This document shows, one piece after another, positions 8,042 to 16,364 of a stretch of DNA of 33,683 bases; within the stretch, counting starts at the first letter, position 1; every line of letters starts with the position of its first letter. Both the position numbers and the translations under genes were made by a program. The notes beneath the pieces are model-generated. The model did no database searches. It worked only from the letters and a program-made list of their open reading frames with translations, and was not told where the DNA came from. Origin of the DNA: Succinimonas amylolytica DSM 2873 (GTDB lineage: Bacteria > Pseudomonadota > Gammaproteobacteria > Enterobacterales > Succinivibrionaceae); contig NZ_KB899636.1 in the NCBI RefSeq assembly GCF_000378405.1, positions 906,645-940,327 on the forward strand. Reading direction: 5' to 3'.

Positions 8042-8884
8042 ATGACTGATTTTAGAATTATCGCTTCCGATATGGATGGTACACTGCTTAATGATGATAA
8101 AACCATTTCGGAGCGGAATATTAATAGTATCAGAAAAGCCGAACAGGCAGGAATTCTGTTCGTTCCCGCCACCGGAAGACCTTTTGAGGGATTGATGAAT
8201 TATGCCGGAGCTCTGGATCTTAAAACTCCCGGACATTATGCTATCTGCTTTAACGGAGCGGCTGTGTACGATACAGCTTCGGAGAGACTGATATCAAGAG
8301 TCATTCTTACCGGGCACGAAGTGCGTCTTCTGGCGGAAAGATCCCGTGAGGCCGGACTTTACTGGCAAGCTTTTTCGGAAGAACGGGGGCTTATCTACGA
8401 GGTGGATAATTTCGCCACGGATCTTGAGATGCGGATAAACCGTATTGGTGGTGTAAAAGTTTCTATGGAAAAGATTCCTGATGATGAGGAATTTTTCAAG
8501 TTCATGTTCCTTGGTACCGAGGAACAGCTGGACAGTGCAGAAAAGAACTTTCAGGATCTTTACGGTGCCTTTACCGTGGTACGTAGCATGTACTGCTTTC
8601 TGGAGGTGATGAATGCCAGAACCTCCAAGGGGGCGGCACTGGAGCATCTATGCAATTATCTTGATATTCCCCTGTCTGCTTCGGTGGCTTTTGGGGACGC
8701 CGGTAATGATGCTCATATGATTGACTGTGCCGGTTTGGGGGTAGTGATGGAAAACGGTTTAAGTTCGCTCAAGGAACGGGCCGATTTTATTGCCCCCGGA
8801 AATAACGAGAGCGGAGTGGCCTATGTGATTGACAGAATTCTCAGCAGGGAATTCTGCAATAATTTTGGAAGTGGTTGCTGTTAA
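8042..8884 (+). CDS. Cof-type HAD-superfamily sugar/flavin phosphatase
   Basis: 280 residues of the Cof/YidA subfamily, cytoplasmic Mg-dependent phosphatases acting on sugar phosphates, FMN or pyridoxal phosphate. Motif I is IIASDMDGTLLNDD, with nucleophile D10 and acid D12. Motif II is VPATGRPFEG, motif III is the Lys in TSKGAALEHL, and motif IV is VAFGDAGNDAHMI. The C2-type cap domain lies between. The substrate cannot be assigned. The ATG at 8042 has only a poor ribosome site (AGAGG about 13 nt upstream), but it gives the exact family N-terminus. It is likely a single-gene unit; the next gene starts 70 nt later. Confidence 0.9.
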   Translation: MTDFRIIASDMDGTLLNDDKTISERNINSIRKAEQAGILFVPATGRPFEGLMNYAGALDLKTPGHYAICFNGAAVYDTASERLISRVILTGHEVRLLAERSREAGLYWQAFSEERGLIYEVDNFATDLEMRINRIGGVKVSMEKIPDDEEFFKFMFLGTEEQLDSAEKNFQDLYGAFTVVRSMYCFLEVMNARTSKGAALEHLCNYLDIPLSASVAFGDAGNDAHMIDCAGLGVVMENGLSSLKERADFIAPGNNESGVAYVIDRILSREFCNNFGSGCC

Positions 8885-8953
8885 GATGCGGACGCCTTGT
8901 TTATTATTTGTAAACCAGATTGCCTATAACTGAAAAAGATAACGGGAGGTTTT

Positions 8954-10744
8954 GTGTTAAGAAAGGAAAAGCCTGTTCAGAGCGAAAGTGTTTTTGGAAA
9001 AAGACGTTTTGACGGGGAGAATCCAGAGAGACATGAGAGCCAGAGCGTTTTTGATTCCGTAAAGGCATTCTTCAGAATTGCCGTTCCGTTCTGGAAGACA
9101 CGGGAGAGCGGTCTTGCCTGGGTTATGCTGGTTGGTATCGTGGCACTGAGCGCTCTCAGCATTTATCTTGCCAAGCAGTTTAATGATTGGTACAAGGGCT
9201 TTTGGGATTACATGCAGGCCTACAATCTGGACGGATTTATCGGAATGCTGTGGCTTTTCGGCTTTCTTGCCACGGTTCATGTGTGTGCCGTGGTCTACCG
9301 GCGATACATAATTTCTGCTATGGAGATTCGCTGGAGAAGGTGGCTTACCACGGATTACATCAGGCGCTATACTGAAAACGGAACCTTTTACAGACTTCAG
9401 CTTACTGATCAGAAAACAGATAACCCGGATCAGCGAATCAGTGAGGATCTGTCCCAGTTTGTGTCCCTGACGGTTACTATCGTAATCAGCATTCTTACCG
9501 ATCTTTCCATGCTCGTTACCTTTGCCATTGTGCTGTGGGGGCTGTCGCAGGCGGTAACCTTCCCGGTTATGGGGTATGAAATATCGCTGCCGGATGGATA
9601 TCTTCTTTATCTGGCTATTATTTATGCTGCTTTCGGTACGGTCTTTACCTTCATAATCGGAAGGCCTTTGGTGCTTCTGAATTTTAGACAGCAACGTTAC
9701 GAGGCGGATTTCCGTTTTTCTCTGGTAAGACTGCGGGAGAATGCCGAATCCGTGGCCATATACAAGGGAGAGCTGGAAGAGCGCAAGCGGTTCAACAGCC
9801 TGTTCCTGGATGTGGTGCACAACTATGTCAACCTTATTGTTAAAACCAAGCAGATTGGCTATTTCACCCTGGGATACGCTCAGCTGGCGGTTATTTTCCC
9901 GATACTGATTTCCGCACCAATGTATTTTGCGAAGATCATTACTCTGGGCAGTATTATGCAAATCAACTCTGCTTTTGGCAAGGTGCAGGATTCCCTTTCA
10001 ACTCTTATTGAAAACTTTACCTCCCTGGCTGCCTGGAAAGCGGTAATTGATCGTCTTTCCCTTTTTGAAAAGAGTATCAGAGCTGCTGACAGTCTTCCCA
10101 GGATTGTTCCCGAAAAATCAGGTCAGGAGCTTTCTCTGGAACATGTCAGGGTAACAAAACCGGACGGAACCCTGCTGATTCCGGATCTCGGATTTACTCT
10201 GCCTCCTGGGAGAAGTCTTTTGATAAAGGGCCATTCGGGATGCGGGAAATCCACGCTTCTTCGCACTGTTGCCGGTATCTGGCCGTATGCCGAGGGACGG
10301 GTTACCTTTCCTGAAAATGCCCGGGTGCTGTTTCTGAGTCAGAAACCTTATATGCCGCTGGGAACTCTTAAAGATGCTGTATGCTACCCTGGAAACAGTA
10401 ATCTGGTAGCTGATGATTTGTTTGTCAGTCTGCTGGATGATGTCGGCCTTTCTTATCTTTCCGGAAGCCTGAATGTTGTAAACCAGTGGGATCATGTATT
10501 GAGTCTGGGAGAACAGCAGCGTATTTCGTTTTTAAGAGCCTTTGTTAACAAGCCAGATGTGGTATTTATGGACGAGGTTACTAGTGCTCTTGATGAGACA
10601 AACGAGGTTCGCCTTTACAGTATGCTCGGTGAGGTGCTGCCAAAGGCAGTGGTTATCAGTGTCGGACACCGGAGCACTCTTAAGGAATTCCATACCGATA
10701 TTCTGGATCTGGATGAGAAGGACATGCAGGTAAAGCCCCGGTAA
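8954..10744 (+). CDS. YddA/SbmA-type ABC transporter, fused permease and ATPase
   Basis: A 596-residue half-transporter of the SbmA_BacA/ABCD type: an N-terminal membrane domain with about six helices (roughly 52-330) joined to an ATPase domain (about 390-596). Family marks in the membrane half include KQFNDWYKGFWDYMQ (74-88), RWRRWLTTDYIRRY and NPDQRISED. The ATPase has Walker A GHSGCGKST (426-434), signature LSLGEQQR (516-523), Walker B VVFMDEVTSALDE (536-548) and the switch H572. It would act as a homodimer in the inner membrane. E. coli YddA (561 aa) is the nearest known type; the cargo is unknown, possibly peptides or acyl-type compounds. The start is GTG at 8954 with GGGAGG 4 nt upstream. 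Confidence 0.88.
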   Translation: MLRKEKPVQSESVFGKRRFDGENPERHESQSVFDSVKAFFRIAVPFWKTRESGLAWVMLVGIVALSALSIYLAKQFNDWYKGFWDYMQAYNLDGFIGMLWLFGFLATVHVCAVVYRRYIISAMEIRWRRWLTTDYIRRYTENGTFYRLQLTDQKTDNPDQRISEDLSQFVSLTVTIVISILTDLSMLVTFAIVLWGLSQAVTFPVMGYEISLPDGYLLYLAIIYAAFGTVFTFIIGRPLVLLNFRQQRYEADFRFSLVRLRENAESVAIYKGELEERKRFNSLFLDVVHNYVNLIVKTKQIGYFTLGYAQLAVIFPILISAPMYFAKIITLGSIMQINSAFGKVQDSLSTLIENFTSLAAWKAVIDRLSLFEKSIRAADSLPRIVPEKSGQELSLEHVRVTKPDGTLLIPDLGFTLPPGRSLLIKGHSGCGKSTLLRTVAGIWPYAEGRVTFPENARVLFLSQKPYMPLGTLKDAVCYPGNSNLVADDLFVSLLDDVGLSYLSGSLNVVNQWDHVLSLGEQQRISFLRAFVNKPDVVFMDEVTSALDETNEVRLYSMLGEVLPKAVVISVGHRSTLKEFHTDILDLDEKDMQVKPR

Positions 10745-10925
10745 AGGGCTTTATCCTCAAAGACACTGTGAATGAAAAATCCTGGAATAGGGAAGGATGG
10801 ATGTCTGAATGGCATCCCTTCACTGTTCCGTTTTTTCTTGAGTTTTGAATACAGATCTGAGAAGAATAAAAGGGCAGAAAAAATACGGAGGAGGGACCCG
10901 CCCCAGGAAATCCAGACGGAATCAC

Positions 10926-10952
10926 AAAAGGCAGGAATATCTTTTTCCTGCC
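10926..10952 (-). terminator. Probable terminator of the PilZ gene
   Basis: On the minus strand GGCAGGAA (10952-10945) pairs with TTCCTGCC (10937-10930) around a 7-nt loop, followed by TTTT. It lies 75 nt beyond the PilZ stop. Confidence 0.65.
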
Positions 10953-11025
10953 AGTGTTTGGTGCGGAAACTGTCTATTTGATAGTTGCCGGCTATTTATC
11001 ATTACAAGCAATCATTACTGACTAA

Positions 11026-11325
11026 TTAGTTTTCCTTTCCCTTTCTGGAGATAAACTGAATACCGTATTTCCGGTTTTCTTTGTCAATAACCCTGACAAC
11101 TCTGGCATTTGCATCAAGAGGGGGTAGATCATCATCAGAGTCATCCAGCTGAATTTCCACCTCATCCCCGATATTAAGGCTGACGCCGGTTTTTACGATT
11201 ATGGACATTCCTGTGGCACTGATATTGAGGCATTCTCCGGGCAGCTTTTTTCCGGCAAAAAGAATAGTGCATTCCACCGGAAGATCTACGCGGATGTATG
11301 TGCGGCGTTCTCTAGTATTGTCCAT
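11026..11325 (-). CDS. PilZ-domain protein, probable c-di-GMP binder
   Basis: A 99-residue protein that is essentially one PilZ domain. The N-terminal c-di-GMP-binding loop is visible as RRTYIRVDL (R-x3-R), and the second motif is LNISATGMSI (N-x-S-x-x-G, the accepted variant of D-x-S-x-x-G). Such single-domain proteins bind cyclic di-GMP and pass the signal to a partner; no partner is evident nearby. The ATG at 11325 has AGGA 9 nt upstream. It is flanked by leuD and the ABC transporter and has its own terminator, so it is likely monocistronic. Confidence 0.85.
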   Translation of the reverse strand: MDNTRERRTYIRVDLPVECTILFAGKKLPGECLNISATGMSIIVKTGVSLNIGDEVEIQLDDSDDDLPPLDANARVVRVIDKENRKYGIQFISRKGKEN

Positions 11326-11522
11326 ATCTGATAATCCTGTTCGATCGTAATAATTGATTTTTATGCAATAAACTCTTCCGATGTGAGTTTACTCAAACAA
11401 AGCCCCAAAAAGTGAGATCTGGTTTTTAAACATGAAATTTAAGATGCAATTCTTGAGAAAAGATCCTAATTTCTTTTGAAAATCGGGGCTCTTCAGTTTC
11501 GGGATGATGTCCTTTAGGATCC

Positions 11523-11553
11523 AAAAAGCCCGGAACGTTGTTCAGGGCTTTTG
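11523..11553 (-). terminator. Rho-independent terminator of leuCD
   Basis: GCCCGGAAC and GTTCAGGGC form a 9-bp stem with one mismatch and a 3-nt loop (11529-11549), extended by A/T pairs. On the minus strand it runs into TTTTT (complement of 11523-11528). It lies about 65 nt past the leuD stop. Confidence 0.82.
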
Positions 11554-11616
11554 ATATTAGATTTTCGGATTGCGGCGCGGTTATGCTAAAAAATAATTGT
11601 TAATAGATCCGGAAAA

Positions 11617-12237
11617 TCAGTTATTCACAGGAGACACCACAATCCACGGTTTGAGTTCAGATTCATAGCGGTTAATGGCATCCTCGTTCTGAAGAGTCAG
11701 GTCGATATTGTCTAGACCGTTAAGGAGACAGTATCTTCTGAAGCTGTCCAGCTGAAATTTAAAGGTCAGACTGTTACAGGAAACGGTCATGTTTTCAAGA
11801 TTCACCGTAATTTTCTGGCCGTCGTGGCTGTTGATTTCCTGATGCAGGGCGTCTACCTCCTCAGGTTTCAGTGTAACCAGGAGAAGTCCGTTGTTCAGGG
11901 AATTGTTGTAGAAAATATCGGCGAAGCTGGAGGCGATGATAGCCCGGAAGCCGTAGTCCTGAAGCGCCCAGGGGGCATGTTCGCGGCTGGAGCCGTTTCC
12001 GAAATTCTCTCGGGCTACCAGGACTGTGGCGCCCTTGTAGCGGGGGTGGTTAAGAATGAATTCAGGATTGGGTTTGGTTCCGGCTTCGTCCAGATAGCGC
12101 CAGTCGTTAAAAAGGTGTACTCCGAAACCGGTACGGGTTACCGCCTGCAGGAACTGTTTGGGGATGATCTGATCAGTATCAACGTTGGCGGCATCCAGGG
12201 GTACAGCCAGTCCTTCGTGTACGGTAAATTTCTGCAT
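11617..12237 (-). CDS. leuD: 3-isopropylmalate dehydratase small subunit
   Basis: LeuD forms the swivel subunit of isopropylmalate isomerase with LeuC, converting 2- to 3-isopropylmalate in leucine synthesis. At 206 aa (E. coli 201) it has the family blocks [26 protein letters not shown] and [15 protein letters not shown]. The start ATG at 12237 has TAGGAG 6 nt upstream, and that site overlaps the leuC stop codon, so translation of the two genes is probably coupled. Confidence 0.97.
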   Translation of the reverse strand: MQKFTVHEGLAVPLDAANVDTDQIIPKQFLQAVTRTGFGVHLFNDWRYLDEAGTKPNPEFILNHPRYKGATVLVARENFGNGSSREHAPWALQDYGFRAIIASSFADIFYNNSLNNGLLLVTLKPEEVDALHQEINSHDGQKITVNLENMTVSCNSLTFKFQLDSFRRYCLLNGLDNIDLTLQNEDAINRYESELKPWIVVSPVNN

Positions 12238-12246
12238 GATGGTCTC

Positions 12247-13644
12247 CTAGAATGAGCGAACGTCAACAAAATGACCGGCGATGCCGGCAGCAACAGCCAT
12301 GGCTGGGCTTACCAGGTGGGTGCGGGCACCGCGTCCCTGTCTGCCTTCAAAATTGCGATTTGAGGTGCTGGCACAGCGTTCTCCAGCCGGAACTCTGTCG
12401 CTGTTCATGCCAAGACATGCCGAGCATCCTGGAAGTCTCCATTCAAACCCGGCGGCAAGAAAGATCTTGTCCAGTCCTTCCTGTTCGGCCATTTCCTTAA
12501 CTTCCTGAGAGCCCGGAACTACGATTCCCCGAACTCCCGGAGCCAGCTTGCGGCCCTTGATTTCAGCAGCGGCGGCACGGATATCTTCAATACGGCCGTT
12601 AGTGCAGGAGCCTATGAACACTTTATCAATTCTGACATCGGTGAGTCTGGTGTGGGGCTTAAGATCCATGTATTTCAGTGCTTTCTCGCAGGAATGCTGC
12701 TGAATCTCATCAGTGAAGTCATCGGGAGCCGGAATCAGGTCATTGATGCCGATGCCCTGACCGGGATTAGTGCCCCAGGTAACCATTGGTGCAATGGCAC
12801 TGCCGTCCAGAACTACCTCTGCATCCCAAACAGCATCATCATCGGATTTCAGAGTTTTCCAATAGGAAAGAGCCAGATCCCAGATTTTTCCCCTGGGCGC
12901 AAACGGGCGGCCTTTAACGTAACTGAAGGTGGTTTCGTCCGGAGCAATAAGCCCTACCTTGGCTCCCATTTCAATAGCCATGTTGGAAAGAGTCATTCTT
13001 CCTTCCATGGAGAGAGACTTAACGGCTTCACCGGTGAATTCCACGGCATATCCGGTGCCGCCGCCGGTGCCAAGCTTTGCGGCGATGGCCAGAATCACGT
13101 CCTTTGCGGTAACTCCGGATGCAAGCTTTCCGGTAACTTCAATCTTCATGTTTTTGAATTTCTGCTGCTTGATGGTCTGGGTGGCCATTACATGCTCTAC
13201 CTCGGAGGTACCGATACCGAAGGCCAGTGCGCCGAAAGCCCCATGGGTAGCGGTATGGGAGTCGCCGCATACCAGAGTTACTCCCGGAATGGTGATGCCC
13301 AGCTGCGGACCGATAACATGCACAATCCCCTGCCATTTGTGGCCGAGACCGTAAAGTGGGACATTGAATTTCTGGCAGTTGTTTATAAGAGTCTGCATCT
13401 GTATCCGGCCCAGTTCGCCGCAGGCCGAGATGTCAGTGGAAATGGTGGATACGTTGTGATCCATGGTAGCCCAGGTGCATTCCGGACGGCGGATTTTCCT
13501 GTTATGAAAAGCCAGTCCGGCAAAGGCCTGAGGGCTGGTAACTTCATGAAGCAGATGTCTGTCAACGTAGAGAATTGGAAGTTCTCCTTCCTTGGCACAG
13601 ACTATATGTGATTCATAAAGCTTGTCGTAGAGTGTTTTACCCAT
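12247..13644 (-). CDS. leuC: 3-isopropylmalate dehydratase large subunit
   Basis: LeuC carries the 4Fe-4S cluster of isopropylmalate isomerase. With the start at 13644 it has 465 residues (E. coli 466). The three cluster cysteines are visible: C347 in GSCTNGR, and C407 and C410 in [10 protein letters not shown]. Two ATGs lie six bases apart at 13650 and 13644. The AGGA site touches the first and sits 6 nt from the second, which also gives the familiar MxKTLYxKL start, so the second is preferred. leuD follows 9 nt later. Upstream lie a palindromic promoter region and a small leader ORF. Confidence 0.96.
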   Translation of the reverse strand: MGKTLYDKLYESHIVCAKEGELPILYVDRHLLHEVTSPQAFAGLAFHNRKIRRPECTWATMDHNVSTISTDISACGELGRIQMQTLINNCQKFNVPLYGLGHKWQGIVHVIGPQLGITIPGVTLVCGDSHTATHGAFGALAFGIGTSEVEHVMATQTIKQQKFKNMKIEVTGKLASGVTAKDVILAIAAKLGTGGGTGYAVEFTGEAVKSLSMEGRMTLSNMAIEMGAKVGLIAPDETTFSYVKGRPFAPRGKIWDLALSYWKTLKSDDDAVWDAEVVLDGSAIAPMVTWGTNPGQGIGINDLIPAPDDFTDEIQQHSCEKALKYMDLKPHTRLTDVRIDKVFIGSCTNGRIEDIRAAAAEIKGRKLAPGVRGIVVPGSQEVKEMAEQEGLDKIFLAAGFEWRLPGCSACLGMNSDRVPAGERCASTSNRNFEGRQGRGARTHLVSPAMAVAAGIAGHFVDVRSF

Positions 13645-13653
13645 AATCATTCC

Positions 13654-13758
13654 TTATTTCTTAAGAAGCTGCTTTCCGCACCAGGATAATTCAGATCGTT
13701 TGATATTGAGCATGTTGTGAAAAACCGGTTTTTGGTGATGCCGGAGCTTTGATGCCAT
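13654..13758 (-). CDS. Possible 34-residue leader ORF upstream of leuC
   Basis: An ATG at 13758 opens a 34-codon frame whose TAA stop (13656-13654) overlaps the AGGA site of leuC. It contains five leucine codons, two of them adjacent near the end (KQLLKK), but no long leucine run, and no good ribosome site precedes it. If translated, it could couple or sense translation ahead of leuC, in the way classic leader peptides do. It could equally be chance; only position and length support it. Confidence 0.25.
   Translation of the reverse strand: MASKLRHHQKPVFHNMLNIKRSELSWCGKQLLKK
13720..13733. repeat. 14-bp perfect palindrome in the leuC leader
   Basis: AAAAACCGGTTTTT is its own reverse complement with no spacer. 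It lies about 45 bp downstream of the proposed leuC transcription start, inside the leader ORF. It may be a protein-binding site; at RNA level it is too tight to form a normal hairpin. Confidence 0.4.
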
Positions 13759-13776
13759 GGGGCAGCTTCAGATGAA

Positions 13777-13805
13777 ATTATAGTTTACTTCAGGAAATTC
13801 CTGAA
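13777..13805 (-). promoter_or_regulatory. Candidate leuC promoter with overlapping 17-bp palindromic operator
   Basis: On the minus strand a perfect TATAAT (13782-13777) has a weak -35, TTCAGG (13805-13800), at 17 bp. The -35 and spacer are covered by TTCAGGAAATTCCTGAA (13789-13805), a perfect inverted repeat of 8-bp arms around one base. This arrangement is typical of an operator where bound repressor blocks RNA polymerase. Sequence seen directly; the regulator is unknown. Confidence 0.55.
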
Positions 13806-14157
13806 TAGAAACATAGAATGATATGCCGGGAGTTCGGTGCTACTGGTGGTGAGTCCCGTGTTTAAAAATCACTTCCGGAAAAAATCGAAGCAGTTTCAGA
13901 ACCGAATAATTTGGGAAAGAGCAACAGGGGAGTGGCAGTAAACTTTAATTCAGAGATGTTCAAAACTACGCGATTCTCAGAAATTTGGAATTATGGAGAT
14001 AACGTTTGTGTTTTAAAAGATTCCTAACTTAGAGAATATCCAGCATCTGCTACTTCTGAAGGTTGTACCGCGCAATAAAAAGCAGCCTGAAAAGACCGCT
14101 TCTTATGAAAATGTATCCCGGAAAGCAGAGATAAAAAGTTTATTCTGAGAAGGCTTC
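13806..14157. other. Non-coding spacer between the DUF1311 gene and the leuC promoter
   Basis: About 350 bases with no plausible gene on either strand. It contains the terminator-like hairpin near 14077-14100 and otherwise only A/T-rich sequence. Together with the leuC promoter region it makes a 500-bp break inside what is a tight operon in enterics. Confidence 0.45.
14077..14100 (-). terminator. Probable terminator after the DUF1311 gene
   Basis: On the minus strand AGCGGTC (14099-14093) pairs with GGCTGCT (14087-14081), including two G-T wobbles, around a short loop and is followed by TTTTTATT. It lies about 60 nt past the gene's stop, separating leuB and this gene from leuC. Confidence 0.55.
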
Positions 14158-14556
14158 TTACCAGCTCGGCTTTATCACGAGTGAGTTCTGGCAGACTCCG
14201 GACTTGCATTCTCTCAGGCGCTCCCGAAGATAGTCGGTGCGGCTTTTGTTTACATTGTAATTGCACTGAAGCTGGATAGTGCCATTGTTTTCGCACTGGT
14301 TGTTGCGGTACTTGATCCACTTGCGTTGGGTAAGTTTAAGGCCTTCAGCGGTTTTTTCATCAAGGTTTTCGCGGAGTTCCTTGTAAACCTCGTTAAGTTC
14401 TTTGTCAGATTCAACAATCATCTTGCAGAAACAGAAGGTTCTGTCATAGGAGGTGGTGTACTGATTGCAGCTGCTTTCGGCTGCGGCGGTATTGAAGAGT
14501 GAGAGAGTCATCCCTGAAGCCAGAGCTATGGCGGCTATGCTTTTAATCAAAGTCAT
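14158..14556 (-). CDS. LprI/DUF1311-like small secreted cysteine-rich protein
   Basis: A 132-residue protein with a clear signal peptide (hydrophobic stretch about 4-21, cleavage likely after AAA near residue 26). Its mature part carries the DUF1311 hallmark WIKYRNNQC (80-88) and seven cysteines (30, 42, 44, 88, 98, 117, 122). Relatives include LprI-type proteins, some reported to inhibit lysozyme; function here is unproven. The upstream ATG at 14634 is rejected because the ATG at 14556 has AAGGA 7 nt upstream and gives the signal peptide. It sits between leuB and leuC, an unusual place for a periplasmic protein. Six of the seven cysteines could form disulfides, leaving one free. Confidence 0.75.
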   Translation of the reverse strand: MTLIKSIAAIALASGMTLSLFNTAAAESSCNQYTTSYDRTFCFCKMIVESDKELNEVYKELRENLDEKTAEGLKLTQRKWIKYRNNQCENNGTIQLQCNYNVNKSRTDYLRERLRECKSGVCQNSLVIKPSW

Positions 14557-14666
14557 ATCAAAGTCCTTATGTTTGCGGAATTTGGCAGCGAAAGCAATGC
14601 CGAAACCGGGTTTGCCCTGGAAACTTCCAGGCACCCGATGAGGAATGCCTTCACTGCCGTTTCGTA

Positions 14667-15820
<1,154 letters not shown>

Positions 15821-16364
15821 CAACAAATGGAAGGGCGGGCAGAGCATGGAAGAAAACACAGAGAGTGCTATACCTTCATCATGAAAAAAACGGATGTTCA
15901 ATATATTGGGTACTTAGATCTGCCATATCTGTTGAACGGTGTATTTGGATTATGGTTGTCCAAAATATGTGCAACTATAATTTAAAATTGTCTTTGACAA
16001 TGGCTCAATTTGTTTCTCTATTTGCATGTCCCGAGTTCTTTGATTTTTTTTGATCAAGATCTGATTTTCTGCACAATTCTTCGGTTTACTGTATAATTCA
16101 GCATCTTGTTTTAATAATGGTTCACCTGTCTTCGTGCTTGCCCTGTTTATGAGTGCCGGGCCTTGAGCGGGAATGTCCAAATCTCCCAGTTTTGTAGATT
16201 CCGTTATCAATCGTTCCAATTGGATTTTGCGTGTGTTTTCCTGCTGTGAGCCTGATTAAAGCCGGAAGAGGCTTCAGACGGTATTTTCCGCCTGACAGTG
16301 TTTTATTTTTGTGGGTTCACAACAATTGATATGGCGGGAATTATTTCCCGTCCGAGGAAACAAC
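15821..16364. other. Divergent region between leuB and deaD, including a long deaD leader
   Basis: No gene is supported in these 544 bases. The leuB promoter lies at the left. A TATAAT at 16092-16097 is a plausible deaD start signal, although its -35 is weak, and would give a leader of about 260 nt. E. coli deaD also has a long untranslated leader, so RNA-level control is plausible. Confidence 0.45.
16274..16310 (+). promoter_or_regulatory. Attenuator-like hairpin just ahead of deaD
   Basis: TCAGACGG (16274-16281) and CCGCCTGA (16288-16295) form an 8-bp stem with one A-C mismatch and a 6-nt loop, followed within 6 nt by TTTTATTTTT. It is 55 nt before the deaD ATG, in the right place for premature termination in the leader. 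Inferred; there is no visible antiterminator. Confidence 0.4.

Noticed and set aside
8957-9961. 334-codon minus-strand frame opposite the ABC transporter
   Set aside because: The plus-strand ABC transporter has all its ATPase motifs; this frame is rich in His, Gln and Asn and looks like an antisense shadow.
12652-13611. 319-codon plus-strand frame opposite leuC
   Set aside because: leuC with all three cluster cysteines occupies the minus strand.
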